Positions 1-6,976 are shown, counted from the first letter of the stretch. The stretch is 8,068 nucleotides of DNA from Hydrogenophaga sp. (GCA_025458545.1 JALOSH010000083.1:1-8068); one strand, 5' to 3'. The notes: a model not told the origin generated them from the letters alone. Made by a program: numbers and translations.

Positions 1-39
1 CATTTCCTGCGCACCATCCGAAAAGCCCTCGACGCATAA
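1..39 (+). CDS. trpA: Tryptophan synthase alpha subunit, C-terminal end only
   Basis: Only the last 12 codons and a TAA stop are present, reading HFLRTIRKALDA. This matches the type of C-terminus seen on tryptophan synthase alpha chains, where a final helix ends in a motif like IRxALDA. The position directly upstream of accD also fits, because trpA-accD is a common order in Burkholderiales. TrpA cleaves indole-3-glycerol phosphate to indole, which passes to TrpB. The fragment is too short to prove identity, so the call rests mostly on context. Confidence 0.6.
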   Translation, partial: HFLRTIRKALDA

Positions 40-51
40 TCCAGCTTCTTT

Positions 52-72
52 GCCGGCCCCTCGGGGCCCGGC
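52..72 (+). repeat. GC-rich inverted repeat between trpA and accD
   Basis: The core at 55-68 is a perfect inverted repeat (GGCCCC, two bases, GGGGCC). In RNA it would fold as five G-C pairs with a CUCG loop, extendable to 52-72 with one bulged C. No T-run follows, so it is not a standard intrinsic terminator. It lies 8 bases upstream of the accD ribosome binding site and could stabilise a processed end or modulate accD translation. That role is inference. Confidence 0.5.
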
Positions 73-79
73 TCCTCCT

Positions 80-85
80 AGGAGA
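80..85 (+). promoter_or_regulatory. Ribosome binding site of accD
   Basis: AGGAGA matches the Shine-Dalgarno consensus; the AGGAG core ends 6 bases before the ATG at 91. It is the clearest ribosome binding site in the window and fixes the accD start. Confidence 0.85.
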
Positions 86-90
86 CCCGC

Positions 91-969
91 ATGTCCTGGC
101 TCGAAAAACTGCTGCCACCCAAGATCACCCCCACCGACCCGACCGAGCGCCGCAGCGTGCCCGAGGGTTTGTGGATCAAGTGCCCCAGCTGTGAAGCCGT
201 GCTCTACAAGACCGATCTGGAGAAGAACCAGAACGTCTGCCCGCACTGCAGCCACCACCACCGCATCGGTGCGCGCGCCCGGCTCAACGCCTTCATGGAC
301 GCCGAGGGCCGCTATGAGCTGGCGCAAGAGGTGCTGCCGGTCGATGCGCTCAAGTTCAAAGACAGCCGCAAATACCCCGAGCGCCTGAAGGAAGCACTGG
401 AAACCACGGGTGAGACCGACGCACTGGTCGTCATGGGCGGCGCGGTGCAAGGCATGCCGCTGGTGGTCGCGTGTTTTGAATTCGACTTCATGGGCGGCTC
501 CATGGGCTCGGTGGTCGGCGAGCGTTTCGTGCGCGGCGTCGAGGAGGCCATCGCCCAGAAAGTGCCCTTCATCTGCTTCACCGCCACCGGCGGCGCCCGC
601 ATGCAAGAAGGCCTGCTCTCGCTGATGCAGATGGCCAAGACCAACGCCGCCTTGACGCGCATGGCCAAGAAGGGGCTGCCCTACATCAGCGTGCTGACCG
701 ACCCGACAATGGGCGGCGTGTCGGCGGGCTTTGCTTTTGTGGGCGACGTGGTGATCGCCGAACCCAAGGCGCTGATCGGTTTTGCCGGTCCGCGTGTGAT
801 CGAAAACACCGTGCGCGTGAAGCTGCCCGAAGGTTTCCAGCGCGCCGAGTTCCTGCAGACCAAAGGCGCGGTGGATTTCATCTGCGACCGGCGCGAACTG
901 CGCGCCACCGTGGCCAGTTGCCTGGCGATGCTGCAGCGCCAGAGTGCGGACGCGGTGGTGCCCGATTGA
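91..969 (+). CDS. accD: Acetyl-CoA carboxylase carboxyltransferase subunit beta
   Basis: This 292-residue protein is the beta subunit of the carboxyltransferase half of acetyl-CoA carboxylase. With AccA it moves the carboxyl group from carboxybiotin on AccB to acetyl-CoA, giving malonyl-CoA, the first committed step of fatty acid synthesis in the cytoplasm. An N-terminal four-cysteine zinc ribbon is visible: CPSC at 31-34 and CPHC at 50-53, spaced as in E. coli AccD. The crotonase-like core follows, with TGGARMQEG at 166-174 and [20 protein letters not shown] at 208-227, the glycine-rich backbone region for the acyl-CoA oxyanion. Length is normal for the family. The start is set by an AGGAG site 6 bases upstream. 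The gene follows trpA at a 51-base gap and overlaps the next gene by 4 bases, so the two are probably translationally coupled. Confidence 0.97.
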   Translation: MSWLEKLLPPKITPTDPTERRSVPEGLWIKCPSCEAVLYKTDLEKNQNVCPHCSHHHRIGARARLNAFMDAEGRYELAQEVLPVDALKFKDSRKYPERLKEALETTGETDALVVMGGAVQGMPLVVACFEFDFMGGSMGSVVGERFVRGVEEAIAQKVPFICFTATGGARMQEGLLSLMQMAKTNAALTRMAKKGLPYISVLTDPTMGGVSAGFAFVGDVVIAEPKALIGFAGPRVIENTVRVKLPEGFQRAEFLQTKGAVDFICDRRELRATVASCLAMLQRQSADAVVPD

Positions 970-1646
970 GTGACACAACTGCGGCGTCGTCCTTGACGCT
1001 GAAACAGCTGCCCCTGTTCCCGCTGCAGACCGTGCTGTTTCCGGGCGGCTGGATGCCGCTGCGCATCTTCGAAGTGCGCTACCTCGACATGATCAAGCGC
1101 TGCCATGCAGCCGGAGCGCCGTTTGGCGTGGTCTGCCTGAGCGAAGGCAGCGAGGTGCGGCGCGTGGACCCCAACGCACCACCCCACGGCGACGGTTTTG
1201 CCCGCGAAGCTTTCTTTCCCGCGGGCACGCTGGCCCGTATCGAACAGTTCAAAACACCGCAGCCCGGCCTGATGTTCATCCATTGCCGTGGCCAGCAGCG
1301 CTTTCACATCACCGCCAGCCAGCGCCTGCCACACGGGTTGTGGATGGCCGATGTGGCGCTGGATCCGGCCGAGCCGGTGATCGGCGTGCCGGAGCACCTG
1401 GTGTCCACCCGCGATGCCCTGCAGCGTGTGCTGGCCAACCTGCAGGAGCGCGAGCCCCAGAGCCTCAACGAGCTGCCGCTGCAACCGCCTTACCAGTGGG
1501 ACGACAGCGGCTGGGTCGCGAACCGCTGGGCCGAACTGCTGCCCCTGCCACCCGAACTGAAACACCGCCTGATGGTGCTCGACAGCCCGCTGCTGCGGCT
1601 GGAACTCATCGCCGATCTGCTGGACAAATTCGGCGTGGAGCGTTGA
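966..1646 (+). CDS. Stand-alone LON substrate-binding (PUA-like) domain protein
   Basis: The product of 226 residues resembles the N-terminal substrate-binding domain of Lon protease, without the AAA+ ATPase or the Ser-Lys protease domain. The typical opening is present: [14 protein letters not shown] at 15-28 followed by [12 protein letters not shown] at 31-42. The C-terminal third is helical ([16 protein letters not shown] and later [14 protein letters not shown]). Single-domain members occur widely in proteobacteria and their role is not settled; a peptide-binding or adaptor function is only inference. I chose a TTG start at 966 because it overlaps the accD stop as TTGA, has a GGTGG element 7 bases upstream, and gives a protein starting [18 protein letters not shown]. 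An ATG at 918 would add 16 unlikely residues inside accD. The 4-base overlap suggests translational coupling to accD. Confidence 0.85.
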   Translation: MSDTTAASSLTLKQLPLFPLQTVLFPGGWMPLRIFEVRYLDMIKRCHAAGAPFGVVCLSEGSEVRRVDPNAPPHGDGFAREAFFPAGTLARIEQFKTPQPGLMFIHCRGQQRFHITASQRLPHGLWMADVALDPAEPVIGVPEHLVSTRDALQRVLANLQEREPQSLNELPLQPPYQWDDSGWVANRWAELLPLPPELKHRLMVLDSPLLRLELIADLLDKFGVER

Positions 1647-1669
1647 GCGGGTGCGCTGGACCGCGCTCA
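1644..1669. terminator. Possible bidirectional hairpin between convergent genes
   Basis: TGAGCG at 1644-1649 pairs with CGCTCA at 1664-1669. GGT at 1650-1652 then pairs with ACC at 1660-1662, leaving one bulged G and a 7-base loop. The hairpin fills the 27-base gap between two converging stop codons, where a terminator is expected. No T-run follows on either strand, so intrinsic termination is unproven; it may only block 3' exonucleases. Confidence 0.3.
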
Positions 1670-1673
1670 GCGA

Positions 1674-2765
1674 TCAAGGCAACAACGCGAGCGCGTGCAT
1701 GTAGCGTTCGCTGACCATGAGATCATCCCAGGCCATGGCTGGGCTGCGGGGCAGCAGGGCCAGTCGGCGTTCTTCGCTCGCCGGGTTGGGCCTCCATCCA
1801 CCTTCGGCCAGCGCACGCGACAGCGCCTCAATGGCTTCGTCGATGGGTGCACCGCCGTCCACCACGCTCTGGTTGCACAGCAGCACCATGTCACCACCCG
1901 CGCCCAGAGCCGCCAGCGCGGCTTCGGTGAAACTGACCTCTCGCCCTTCAATCTGGCGGGCCGCTTCCATGCTCAGGTCGTCGCTGAAAACTGCGCCGGT
2001 GAAACCGAGGCGATGGCGCAGCACATCCTGCAACCAGCGTGGCGAAAAACCGGCCGGCTTGCTGTCCACCTTGGGGTAGATCACGTGCGCCGGCATCACC
2101 GCGTCCAGGCTGGCCGACAGCCAGCCATACGGCGCCGCGTCGTCGGCCAGGATGGCTTTCAGACTGCGCCGGTCCACCGGGATCGCCAGGTGCGAATCGG
2201 CCTTGACGAAACCGTGGCCCGGGAAATGCTTGCCGCAGTTGCCCATGCCGCTGGTGCGCAGGCCCAGCATGAGCGCTTGCGCCATGAGGCTGACCACGCG
2301 CGGATCGCGCCCGAAGGATCGATCACCGATCACCGAACTCTCTCCATGGTCCAAGTCGAGCACCGGTGTGAAGCTCAGATCGACCCCGCAAGCGCGCAGC
2401 TCGGCACCCAGCACATAACCCGCGGCCACGGCGGCGTTGGTGGCCCGCAAGGCGGGGCCGCCCTCTGCTTCTCCGCGCTGCGGTGCCGACATCCACAGCG
2501 TGCCGAAAGCGGCCATCGGCGGCAGGTGGGTGAAGCCGTCGGTGCGAAAGCGCTGCACCCGCCCGCCCTCATGGTCCACCGCGATCAGCAGATCGCTGCG
2601 CACCGCCTTGATCTGGCGGCAGAGCCGGGTGAGCTGGGCGCGGTCTTGCCAGTTGCGGCCAAACAGGATGACGCCGCCCACCAGCGGGTGCGCCAAGCGC
2701 TGGCGATCCGCCTGGGTGAGGCTGAGGCCAGCAACGTCGATGATCAAGGGGGCGTGCATGCACAT
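1674..2765 (-). CDS. nagZ: Beta-N-acetylhexosaminidase, glycoside hydrolase family 3
   Basis: NagZ is a cytoplasmic enzyme that removes N-acetylglucosamine from anhydromuropeptides during peptidoglycan recycling; in some Gram-negatives its products induce AmpC beta-lactamase. The 363-residue protein has the single TIM-barrel GH3 form. Visible motifs are DHEGGRVQR (64-72), GDRSFGRDP (147-155), KHFPGHG (179-185), the catalytic Asp-His pair in DSH (190-192), and FSDDLSM (260-266), whose first Asp (262) is the expected nucleophile. Two ATG codons lie close together, at 2765 and 2759. A weak GAAAG element is 7 bases from the second but only 1 from the first, so the true start may be 2759. A segment around residues 93-105 looks inserted compared with the family pattern I know. 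The gene is last in the minus-strand operon, 17 bases after acpS, which suggests cotranscription. Confidence 0.95.
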   Translation of the reverse strand: MCMHAPLIIDVAGLSLTQADRQRLAHPLVGGVILFGRNWQDRAQLTRLCRQIKAVRSDLLIAVDHEGGRVQRFRTDGFTHLPPMAAFGTLWMSAPQRGEAEGGPALRATNAAVAAGYVLGAELRACGVDLSFTPVLDLDHGESSVIGDRSFGRDPRVVSLMAQALMLGLRTSGMGNCGKHFPGHGFVKADSHLAIPVDRRSLKAILADDAAPYGWLSASLDAVMPAHVIYPKVDSKPAGFSPRWLQDVLRHRLGFTGAVFSDDLSMEAARQIEGREVSFTEAALAALGAGGDMVLLCNQSVVDGGAPIDEAIEALSRALAEGGWRPNPASEERRLALLPRSPAMAWDDLMVSERYMHALALLP

Positions 2766-2782
2766 GCTTTCGAATGGGTGGA

Positions 2783-3409
2783 TCAGAGCAGGCCGCCCAG
2801 GCGACCCAGAATGGAGCGGTCGCTCCCGGCAGCCTGCGGCGCCGCCTGCGGGCTGGCCGACCCGGTGGCTTCGGCTTCGACGCCTCCGCCGGGGGCAGCG
2901 CCGGTCGGCGCATCCGGAATGGGCGCTGAAGCCGTCGGGTGGTTTTTGCTCGGTGCGGCTGCGGGCGTTGCGGATGCCTCGGCCACCGGGGGCACAAGCC
3001 GGGTCCGGTCGGTCATGCCATGTCGCTCCACCACCACAAAGCTGGCCGCATAGTCGCTCTCGTCGGTCAGGCTCACGTGGGCGCTCAGGCCCTGGGCTTC
3101 AAACCAGGTTTTCAAGTCGCCGTGCAGCACCAGCAACGGCTGGCCGGTGGCTTCGTTGGCGATTTCACAGCGCCGCCAGGTCATGGGCAGGCGCATGCCC
3201 AGACCCACGGCTTTGGAGAACGCCTCCTTGGCTGAAAAGCGCGTGGCCAGGTAGCGCAAGCCCCGTTCGGGCGAGCGGGCCGTGCGCTGCTTCCAGACCA
3301 GCACCTCGGCATCGGTCAACACCTTGCGTGCAAACCGTTCACCCTGGCGCTGCAGGGTCGCCTCGATGCGTCGAACGTCGCAAATGTCGGTGCCGATGCC
3401 GAAGATCAT
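2783..3409 (-). CDS. acpS: Holo-[acyl-carrier-protein] synthase with long C-terminal tail
   Basis: AcpS transfers the 4'-phosphopantetheine arm of coenzyme A to the serine of apo-ACP, making it active for fatty acid synthesis. The N-terminal domain (about 1-130) is typical: [16 protein letters not shown] with the Mg-binding Asp8, and [13 protein letters not shown] (57-69) with the Mg-binding Glu62 and nearby Lys. It ends with [11 protein letters not shown] (118-128), where family members normally stop. Here the frame continues to residue 208. The extra part, from about 133, is rich in Ala, Pro and Gly with few charges and closes with [13 protein letters not shown]. The start ATG lies one base after the pdxJ stop, indicating translational coupling; an upstream in-frame start at 3463 would run into pdxJ and is unlikely. 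The tail is discussed as a finding. Confidence 0.95.
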   Translation of the reverse strand: MIFGIGTDICDVRRIEATLQRQGERFARKVLTDAEVLVWKQRTARSPERGLRYLATRFSAKEAFSKAVGLGMRLPMTWRRCEIANEATGQPLLVLHGDLKTWFEAQGLSAHVSLTDESDYAASFVVVERHGMTDRTRLVPPVAEASATPAAAPSKNHPTASAPIPDAPTGAAPGGGVEAEATGSASPQAAPQAAGSDRSILGRLGGLL

Positions 3410-3410
3410 G

Positions 3411-4193
3411 TCAGGCGAAGGCGTCTTGAATGCAACGGTTGTAAGCCGCGATGGTGGCGGCATAGCCCAGCTCCAGCGCGTCGGCGATCAGCGCATGGCC
3501 GATCGACACCTCGCTCACGCTGGGCACGGTGCTCAGGAAAGCGGTGAGATTGTCGCGGTTGAGGTCGTGGCCGGCGTTCAGGCCCAGGCCAACGTCCAGT
3601 GCCGCCTGTCCGGCCAGGCGAAAGCGCTCAAGCTGGGCCGCCCGCTGCGGCGTGTGCCAGGCGGCGGCGTACGGTTCGGTGTACAGCTCCACCCGGTCGG
3701 CGCCCACGGCTTGGGCCCCGGCCATCTGGTCGGCCTCGGCGTCCATGAACAGGCTCACGCGAAGGCCGAGGCCGTGGGCCTCTTGGATCAGCGGGCGCAG
3801 GCGCTCGGCATCGGCCGGAAAACTCCAGCCATGGTCGCTGGTGAACTGGCCTTCGCTGTCGGGCACAAAGGTCAGCTGGTGCAGTGGCAGGCCACGCGCC
3901 TTCACCTCGCGGGCCACCGCCATCAGGTTGTGGAACGGGTTGCCCTCGATGTTGTACTCGCGGTCGGGCCAGGCTTGCAGCAGCTCGGCCAGCTCCAGCA
4001 CATCGTGGCGGCGGATGTGGCGTTCGTCGGGGCGCGGGTGCACCGTGATGCCACGCGCGCCAGACTGCAGGCACAGCGTGGCCGCGCGCGTGACCGACGG
4101 AATGCCCAGGTGGCGCGTGTTGCGCACCAGAGCGACTTTGTTGAGGTTGACCGACAGAGCGGTGCGGTGCAACGGGGTGGGGGCCGGGTTCAT
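3411..4193 (-). CDS. pdxJ: Pyridoxine 5'-phosphate synthase
   Basis: PdxJ condenses 1-deoxy-D-xylulose 5-phosphate with 3-amino-2-oxopropyl phosphate (1-amino-acetone 3-phosphate) to pyridoxine 5'-phosphate, the ring-closing step of the DXP-dependent vitamin B6 route. The 260-residue TIM barrel shows [14 protein letters not shown] (14-27), [12 protein letters not shown] (49-60) with active-site His52, EYNIEGNP (79-86) with Glu83, and GLNAGHDLN (204-212) with His209. These correspond to E. coli His45, Glu72 and His193 by motif. The phosphate-binding region near [13 protein letters not shown] is also present. The [14 protein letters not shown] segment (110-123) differs from the E. coli version and belongs to a second recognisable PdxJ sequence type. 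The ATG overlaps the recO stop as ATGA, and acpS starts one base after the stop. The recO-pdxJ-acpS order is conserved across proteobacteria. Confidence 0.96.
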   Translation of the reverse strand: MNPAPTPLHRTALSVNLNKVALVRNTRHLGIPSVTRAATLCLQSGARGITVHPRPDERHIRRHDVLELAELLQAWPDREYNIEGNPFHNLMAVAREVKARGLPLHQLTFVPDSEGQFTSDHGWSFPADAERLRPLIQEAHGLGLRVSLFMDAEADQMAGAQAVGADRVELYTEPYAAAWHTPQRAAQLERFRLAGQAALDVGLGLNAGHDLNRDNLTAFLSTVPSVSEVSIGHALIADALELGYAATIAAYNRCIQDAFA

Positions 4194-4990
4194 GACGGTG
4201 CCAGGGGGTTGGGGTTCGCGGAGTCGGGCGCTGCGCGCGGTCGGCCGATGGCCTGCATGTCCAGCATCAGCTGGCGCGTCTTGAACACCCGCACGCCGCT
4301 ATGGTAGTGCAGCAGATGGCGCAACTGCGGCTGCAACGCCTGCTGGCAACCGGCGCAGGCACGCAGGGTGGCGATGAACGGGTCCGAGCCGTCCATCGCC
4401 GTCTGCAATGCGAGCCACTGCCCGCCGGGCAAGGCGTGGGTTTCGTCCGCATGCGCGGGACGCAAACCGCTCTCAGGGCTCAACACATAGAGCGCACATT
4501 CTTCCAGTTCGGCCAGTGAGCTGCCTTCTTGCGCCAGGTCGGGCAGCAGACCGATGTCGCGCAACAGCAGCAGCTCAAAGGCGCGCAGGATCAGTTGCTG
4601 GGCGTCGGCCCGCTCGGCCAGCAACTGCACCGCCAGCGCGTAATGGTCGTAGAGGCTGGCGTGCGGGTCGTCCCGGGCCAGCAAGCGCATCAGCAGCTCG
4701 TTGAGGTAGCCGCCCGACAGCAAGGCCTCGCCGGTGGGCATCACATGCCCGCCCTGCCACTGCGCCGCCTTGAGCGTGCGCACCTCGGCGTCGCCGCCCC
4801 AGCTGAGGTGCAGGGGCTGCAGCGGCAGCAGCACCGGGCGGAATTGCGAAGTAGGCTTTTTCACACCCTTGGCCACCAGGGCGATGCGGCCGTGGTGGCG
4901 GGTGAACACTTCCAGGATCAGGCTGGACTCGCTCCAGTCGTAGCGGTGCAGGACGAACGCGGGTTCTTCAGAGAAGCGGCGCGTGGCCAT
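4190..4990 (-). CDS. recO: DNA repair protein RecO
   Basis: RecO works with RecR to load RecA on SSB-coated single-stranded DNA in the RecFOR pathway and anneals complementary strands. The 266-residue protein begins with an OB-fold: [20 protein letters not shown] at 11-30, then [21 protein letters not shown] at about 34-54, a strongly conserved RecO segment. A helical region follows ([32 protein letters not shown]). Near the C-terminus [15 protein letters not shown] matches the usual RecO ending. A CAGC pair is present in the C-terminal half, but I do not see a full four-cysteine zinc site. Identity comes from these patterns and the position between era and pdxJ. I use the ATG at 4990; a TTG at 5023 would extend 11 residues into the spacer with no support. 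The ribosome binding site is weak (AGGG, 11 bases away). Confidence 0.92.
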   Translation of the reverse strand: MATRRFSEEPAFVLHRYDWSESSLILEVFTRHHGRIALVAKGVKKPTSQFRPVLLPLQPLHLSWGGDAEVRTLKAAQWQGGHVMPTGEALLSGGYLNELLMRLLARDDPHASLYDHYALAVQLLAERADAQQLILRAFELLLLRDIGLLPDLAQEGSSLAELEECALYVLSPESGLRPAHADETHALPGGQWLALQTAMDGSDPFIATLRACAGCQQALQPQLRHLLHYHSGVRVFKTRQLMLDMQAIGRPRAAPDSANPNPLAPS

Positions 4991-5062
4991 TGTCGGATCA
5001 GCCCTGCCGCCGGGCCGCCCCAAGGCAGGTCAGCCCCCGGAAACGGCAAGGACCGGATCCCT

Positions 5063-5103
5063 CCCCAGTCCTGGGGCAGCGACCCGCGAAGCGGTGGAGC
5101 CCC
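5063..5103 (-). repeat. Two competing stem-loops
   Basis: On the transcribed strand the block complementary to 5073-5077 (GCCCC) can pair with GGGGC upstream (5099-5103), enclosing a small CCGC-TTC-GCGG hairpin (5084-5094). Alternatively GCCCCAG can pair with CTGGGG just downstream (5063-5068). The two folds exclude each other, as in attenuators, but no T-run or leader peptide is visible, so function is unknown. Confidence 0.45.
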
Positions 5104-5106
5104 GGA

Positions 5107-5125
5107 TTCCCGCCGACAGCGGGAA
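5107..5125 (-). repeat. Perfect 7-base-pair hairpin just after era
   Basis: TTCCCGC (5107-5113) and GCGGGAA (5119-5125) are exact inverted repeats with a 5-base loop, starting 14 bases past the era stop codon. No T-run follows on the minus strand. It could protect an era mRNA 3' end or act as a weak terminator. Confidence 0.5.
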
Positions 5126-5139
5126 GACGCTGGGGGGCA

Positions 5140-6174
5140 CTACTCATAGCCAAAGGAACGAACACGTGCATCGTCATCGGCCCATCCCGAGCGAACCTTC
5201 ACCCACAGCTCCAGGAAGACCTTGCAATCCCAGAGCTTCTCAAGCTCCTGGCGGGCTTCGGTGCCGATGCGTTTGAGCTTTTCGCCTTTGTCACCGATCA
5301 CCATGCCTTTGTGGCCTTCACGCTCCACCACGATGGTGGCGGCGATGCGCCGGAGCTGGCCTTCCTGCTCGAACTTGTCGATGATCACGGTGGAGGTGTA
5401 AGGCAGCTCGTCACCGGTCAGGCGAAACAGCTTTTCGCGCACCATCTCGCTGGCCATGAAGCGCTCGCTGCGGTCGGTGAGTTCTTCCGGGTCGTGCATC
5501 CAGGGCTGCAGCGGCAGGTAGCTGGCACAAATCGAAAACAGGCGCTGGACATCGCGCGTGTTCTTGGCCGACATCGGCACGAACTCGGCGAACGCACGGC
5601 GTTTTTGCATCTCGGCCAGCCAGGGCGCCAGATCGCCGCGCCGGTGCACCAGATCGAACTTGTTGGCCAGCAACACCACCGGCACGCTGGTGGGCAACAG
5701 ATCCATCACCTTGACATCGGCCTGGTTGAACTGCCCGGCTTCGACCACGAACAGGATCAGGTCCACGTCTTCCACCGCGCCCAGCACGGTTTTGTTCAGC
5801 GCCCGGTTCAGCGCGTTGCCGTGACGGGTCTGAAAGCCCGGCGTGTCCACGAACACGAACTGGTTCTCACCCACCGTGCGGTAGCCGGTGATGCGGTGGC
5901 GCGTGGTCTGGGCCTTGCGCGAGGTGATGCTGATCTTCTGGCCCACCAGGGCGTTGAGCAAGGTGGACTTGCCCACATTGGGCTTGCCGACGATGGCCAC
6001 GAAACCGCAACGCTGCTGGCTCGGGTCCACCGGTTCGGGCACCGACACTTCCGATGCCACGGGTGTCTCGCCCTGGGTCGCTGCGGCCGTGCCAGCGTTC
6101 TGACCCAAGGCCCGCGCTAGCATGGCGTCCAGGTCGGGTTGGGCGGCGGGCGGCGATTTCTTCGAAGACGGCAT
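5140..6174 (-). CDS. era: GTPase Era with N-terminal extension
   Basis: Era is an essential GTPase that binds the 3' end of 16S rRNA and assists 30S subunit assembly. All G motifs are visible: GKPNVGKST (63-71, P-loop), TTRHR (90-94), DTPG (110-113), NKFD (171-174) and SAK (202-204). A C-terminal KH domain follows, with [16 protein letters not shown] (289-304) holding the GxxG loop, and the conserved ending [21 protein letters not shown]. The 344-residue length exceeds E. coli Era (301) mainly because of about 55 extra N-terminal residues rich in Ala, Pro, Ser and Thr. Neither possible start, ATG 6174 or ATG 6123 (Met18), has a good ribosome binding site; I kept the longer one. The gene is 36 bases after rnc, a conserved pairing of two rRNA-related genes. 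Its stop is followed by a structured spacer before recO. Confidence 0.96.
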   Translation of the reverse strand: MPSSKKSPPAAQPDLDAMLARALGQNAGTAAATQGETPVASEVSVPEPVDPSQQRCGFVAIVGKPNVGKSTLLNALVGQKISITSRKAQTTRHRITGYRTVGENQFVFVDTPGFQTRHGNALNRALNKTVLGAVEDVDLILFVVEAGQFNQADVKVMDLLPTSVPVVLLANKFDLVHRRGDLAPWLAEMQKRRAFAEFVPMSAKNTRDVQRLFSICASYLPLQPWMHDPEELTDRSERFMASEMVREKLFRLTGDELPYTSTVIIDKFEQEGQLRRIAATIVVEREGHKGMVIGDKGEKLKRIGTEARQELEKLWDCKVFLELWVKVRSGWADDDARVRSFGYE

Positions 6175-6210
6175 GGGTTCGGATCAGAGGGAACTGTTGG
6201 GAGCCATCGC

Positions 6211-6933
6211 TCAAGTGACTGAAGCAGGAGTCGCACCGCCATCGGGCGCGACTCCGCCCGCCTGTGCGAGGTGCTGGAGCATCGCCGCCGCCGCCGCTTG
6301 CTCGCCAGCCCGGCGGGAAGCGCCGATACCGCGCTCGGTGCGACCGGTCTCTTGCACCGTGCACTCCACATCGAAGGTCTGCTTGTGGGCCTCGCCCAGC
6401 GTGGCCACCACGCGGTACAGCGGCAATTTCATTTTGCGCGCCTGCAACCACTCTTGCAATTCGGTCTTGGGGTCCTTGCCCATGGCGCTCATCTGGGCGT
6501 TGAGTTCGACGCCGCTGTAGAGCCGTCGCACCAGGGAAGCCGCCACCTCGAAGCCAGCATCCAGGTACACCGCGCCGATCACCGCTTCCAGCGCATCGGC
6601 CAGGATGGACGGGCGTTTGTGACCGCCCGAGCGCTTTTCACCGTCGCCCAGCCGCAGGCAGCCCGCAATGCCCAGTCCGGTGGCGATCTGGAACAGCGTG
6701 TCTTGCTTGACGAGATTCGCCCGCACCCGCGAGAGGTCGCCTTCGGGCAACTGGCTGAGCTTTTCAAACAGCAGGCCAGAGATCGCCAGGCTGAGCACCG
6801 AATCGCCCAAAAACTCCAGCCGCTCGTTGTGATCGCTGGTGAAGCTGCGATGCGTGACCGCGCGCTCCAGCAGTTTGGGGCTGGCGAAGACGTGGTTCAG
6901 GCGCTTTTGCAGCGCCACCAACTCGGGGCTCAA
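6211..6933 (-). CDS. rnc: Ribonuclease III
   Basis: RNase III cuts double-stranded RNA, releasing the 16S and 23S rRNA precursors and processing some mRNAs, often including its own operon leader. The 240-residue protein has the catalytic domain with HNERLEFLGDSVL (35-47) and ILADALEAVIGAVYLD (110-125). The metal-binding acids Glu37, Glu40, Asp44, Asp113 and Glu116 are all present, each one position off E. coli numbering. A double-stranded RNA-binding domain follows from about 153 (DPKTELQEWLQ) to about 223, with GIGASRRAGEQAAAAAML. The last 15 or so residues are a low-complexity tail. The start is a TTG at 6933; no ATG or GTG in frame lies between it and the upstream gene, and homologues I know begin about here. 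The ribosome binding site is poor. The gene sits 43 bases after the DUF4845 gene. Confidence 0.96.
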   Translation of the reverse strand: MSPELVALQKRLNHVFASPKLLERAVTHRSFTSDHNERLEFLGDSVLSLAISGLLFEKLSQLPEGDLSRVRANLVKQDTLFQIATGLGIAGCLRLGDGEKRSGGHKRPSILADALEAVIGAVYLDAGFEVAASLVRRLYSGVELNAQMSAMGKDPKTELQEWLQARKMKLPLYRVVATLGEAHKQTFDVECTVQETGRTERGIGASRRAGEQAAAAAMLQHLAQAGGVAPDGGATPASVT

Positions 6934-6976
6934 ACCGCACTGCGCCCAAGCCAGCGCCCCCGAACCGATTGCAGGC

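Larger units (their letters stand above)
4991..5139 (-). other. Structured intergenic spacer between era and recO
   Basis: This 149-base gap is the only long spacer in the minus-strand operon. I see no credible coding sequence. It is dense in inverted repeats: CCTGCC/GGCAGG at 5003-5008 and 5024-5029, CCCCAG/CTGGGG at 5063-5076, GGGGC/GCCCC at 5073-5077 and 5099-5103, CCGC/GCGG at 5084-5094, and TTCCCGC/GCGGGAA at 5107-5125. TCAGCCC occurs twice (4998-5004 and 5030-5036). The make-up suggests a dispersed intergenic repeat or an RNA processing region rather than a promoter, as I could not recognise -35 and -10 boxes. Confidence 0.6.

Noticed and set aside
918..965. Upstream ATG start for the LON-domain gene
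   Set aside because: It would add 16 residues of out-of-frame accD sequence; the conserved domain begins later and TTG at 966 gives the usual overlap with the stop codon.
681..1565. Minus-strand open frame of 294 codons opposite accD and the LON-domain gene
   Set aside because: Both plus-strand genes are firmly supported; this frame has no domain and the composition of an antisense shadow.
1644..1669. Strong intrinsic terminator between the convergent genes
   Set aside because: A hairpin exists, but no T-run follows on either strand, so I list it only as a low-confidence terminator.
1695..3053. Long plus-strand open frame of 452 codons opposite nagZ and acpS
   Set aside because: It is antisense to two clearly conserved genes, spans their junction, is rich in His, Arg, Gln and Ala, and shows no recognisable domain. 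Such shadow frames are usual in GC-rich DNA.
3282..4307. Plus-strand open frame of 341 codons opposite pdxJ
   Set aside because: PdxJ is complete with its active-site residues on the other strand; this frame has no family features.
5263..5274. Asp in the GxxG loop of the Era KH domain (GDKG) as a possible loss of RNA binding
   Set aside because: The surrounding KH motif and C-terminus are intact, and the E. coli protein also varies here (GNKG), so this is normal family variation.
4990..6120. Plus-strand open frame of 376 codons opposite era
   Set aside because: It covers the antisense of era and the structured spacer. Its composition is that of a shadow frame, and no ribosome binding site or family pattern is visible.
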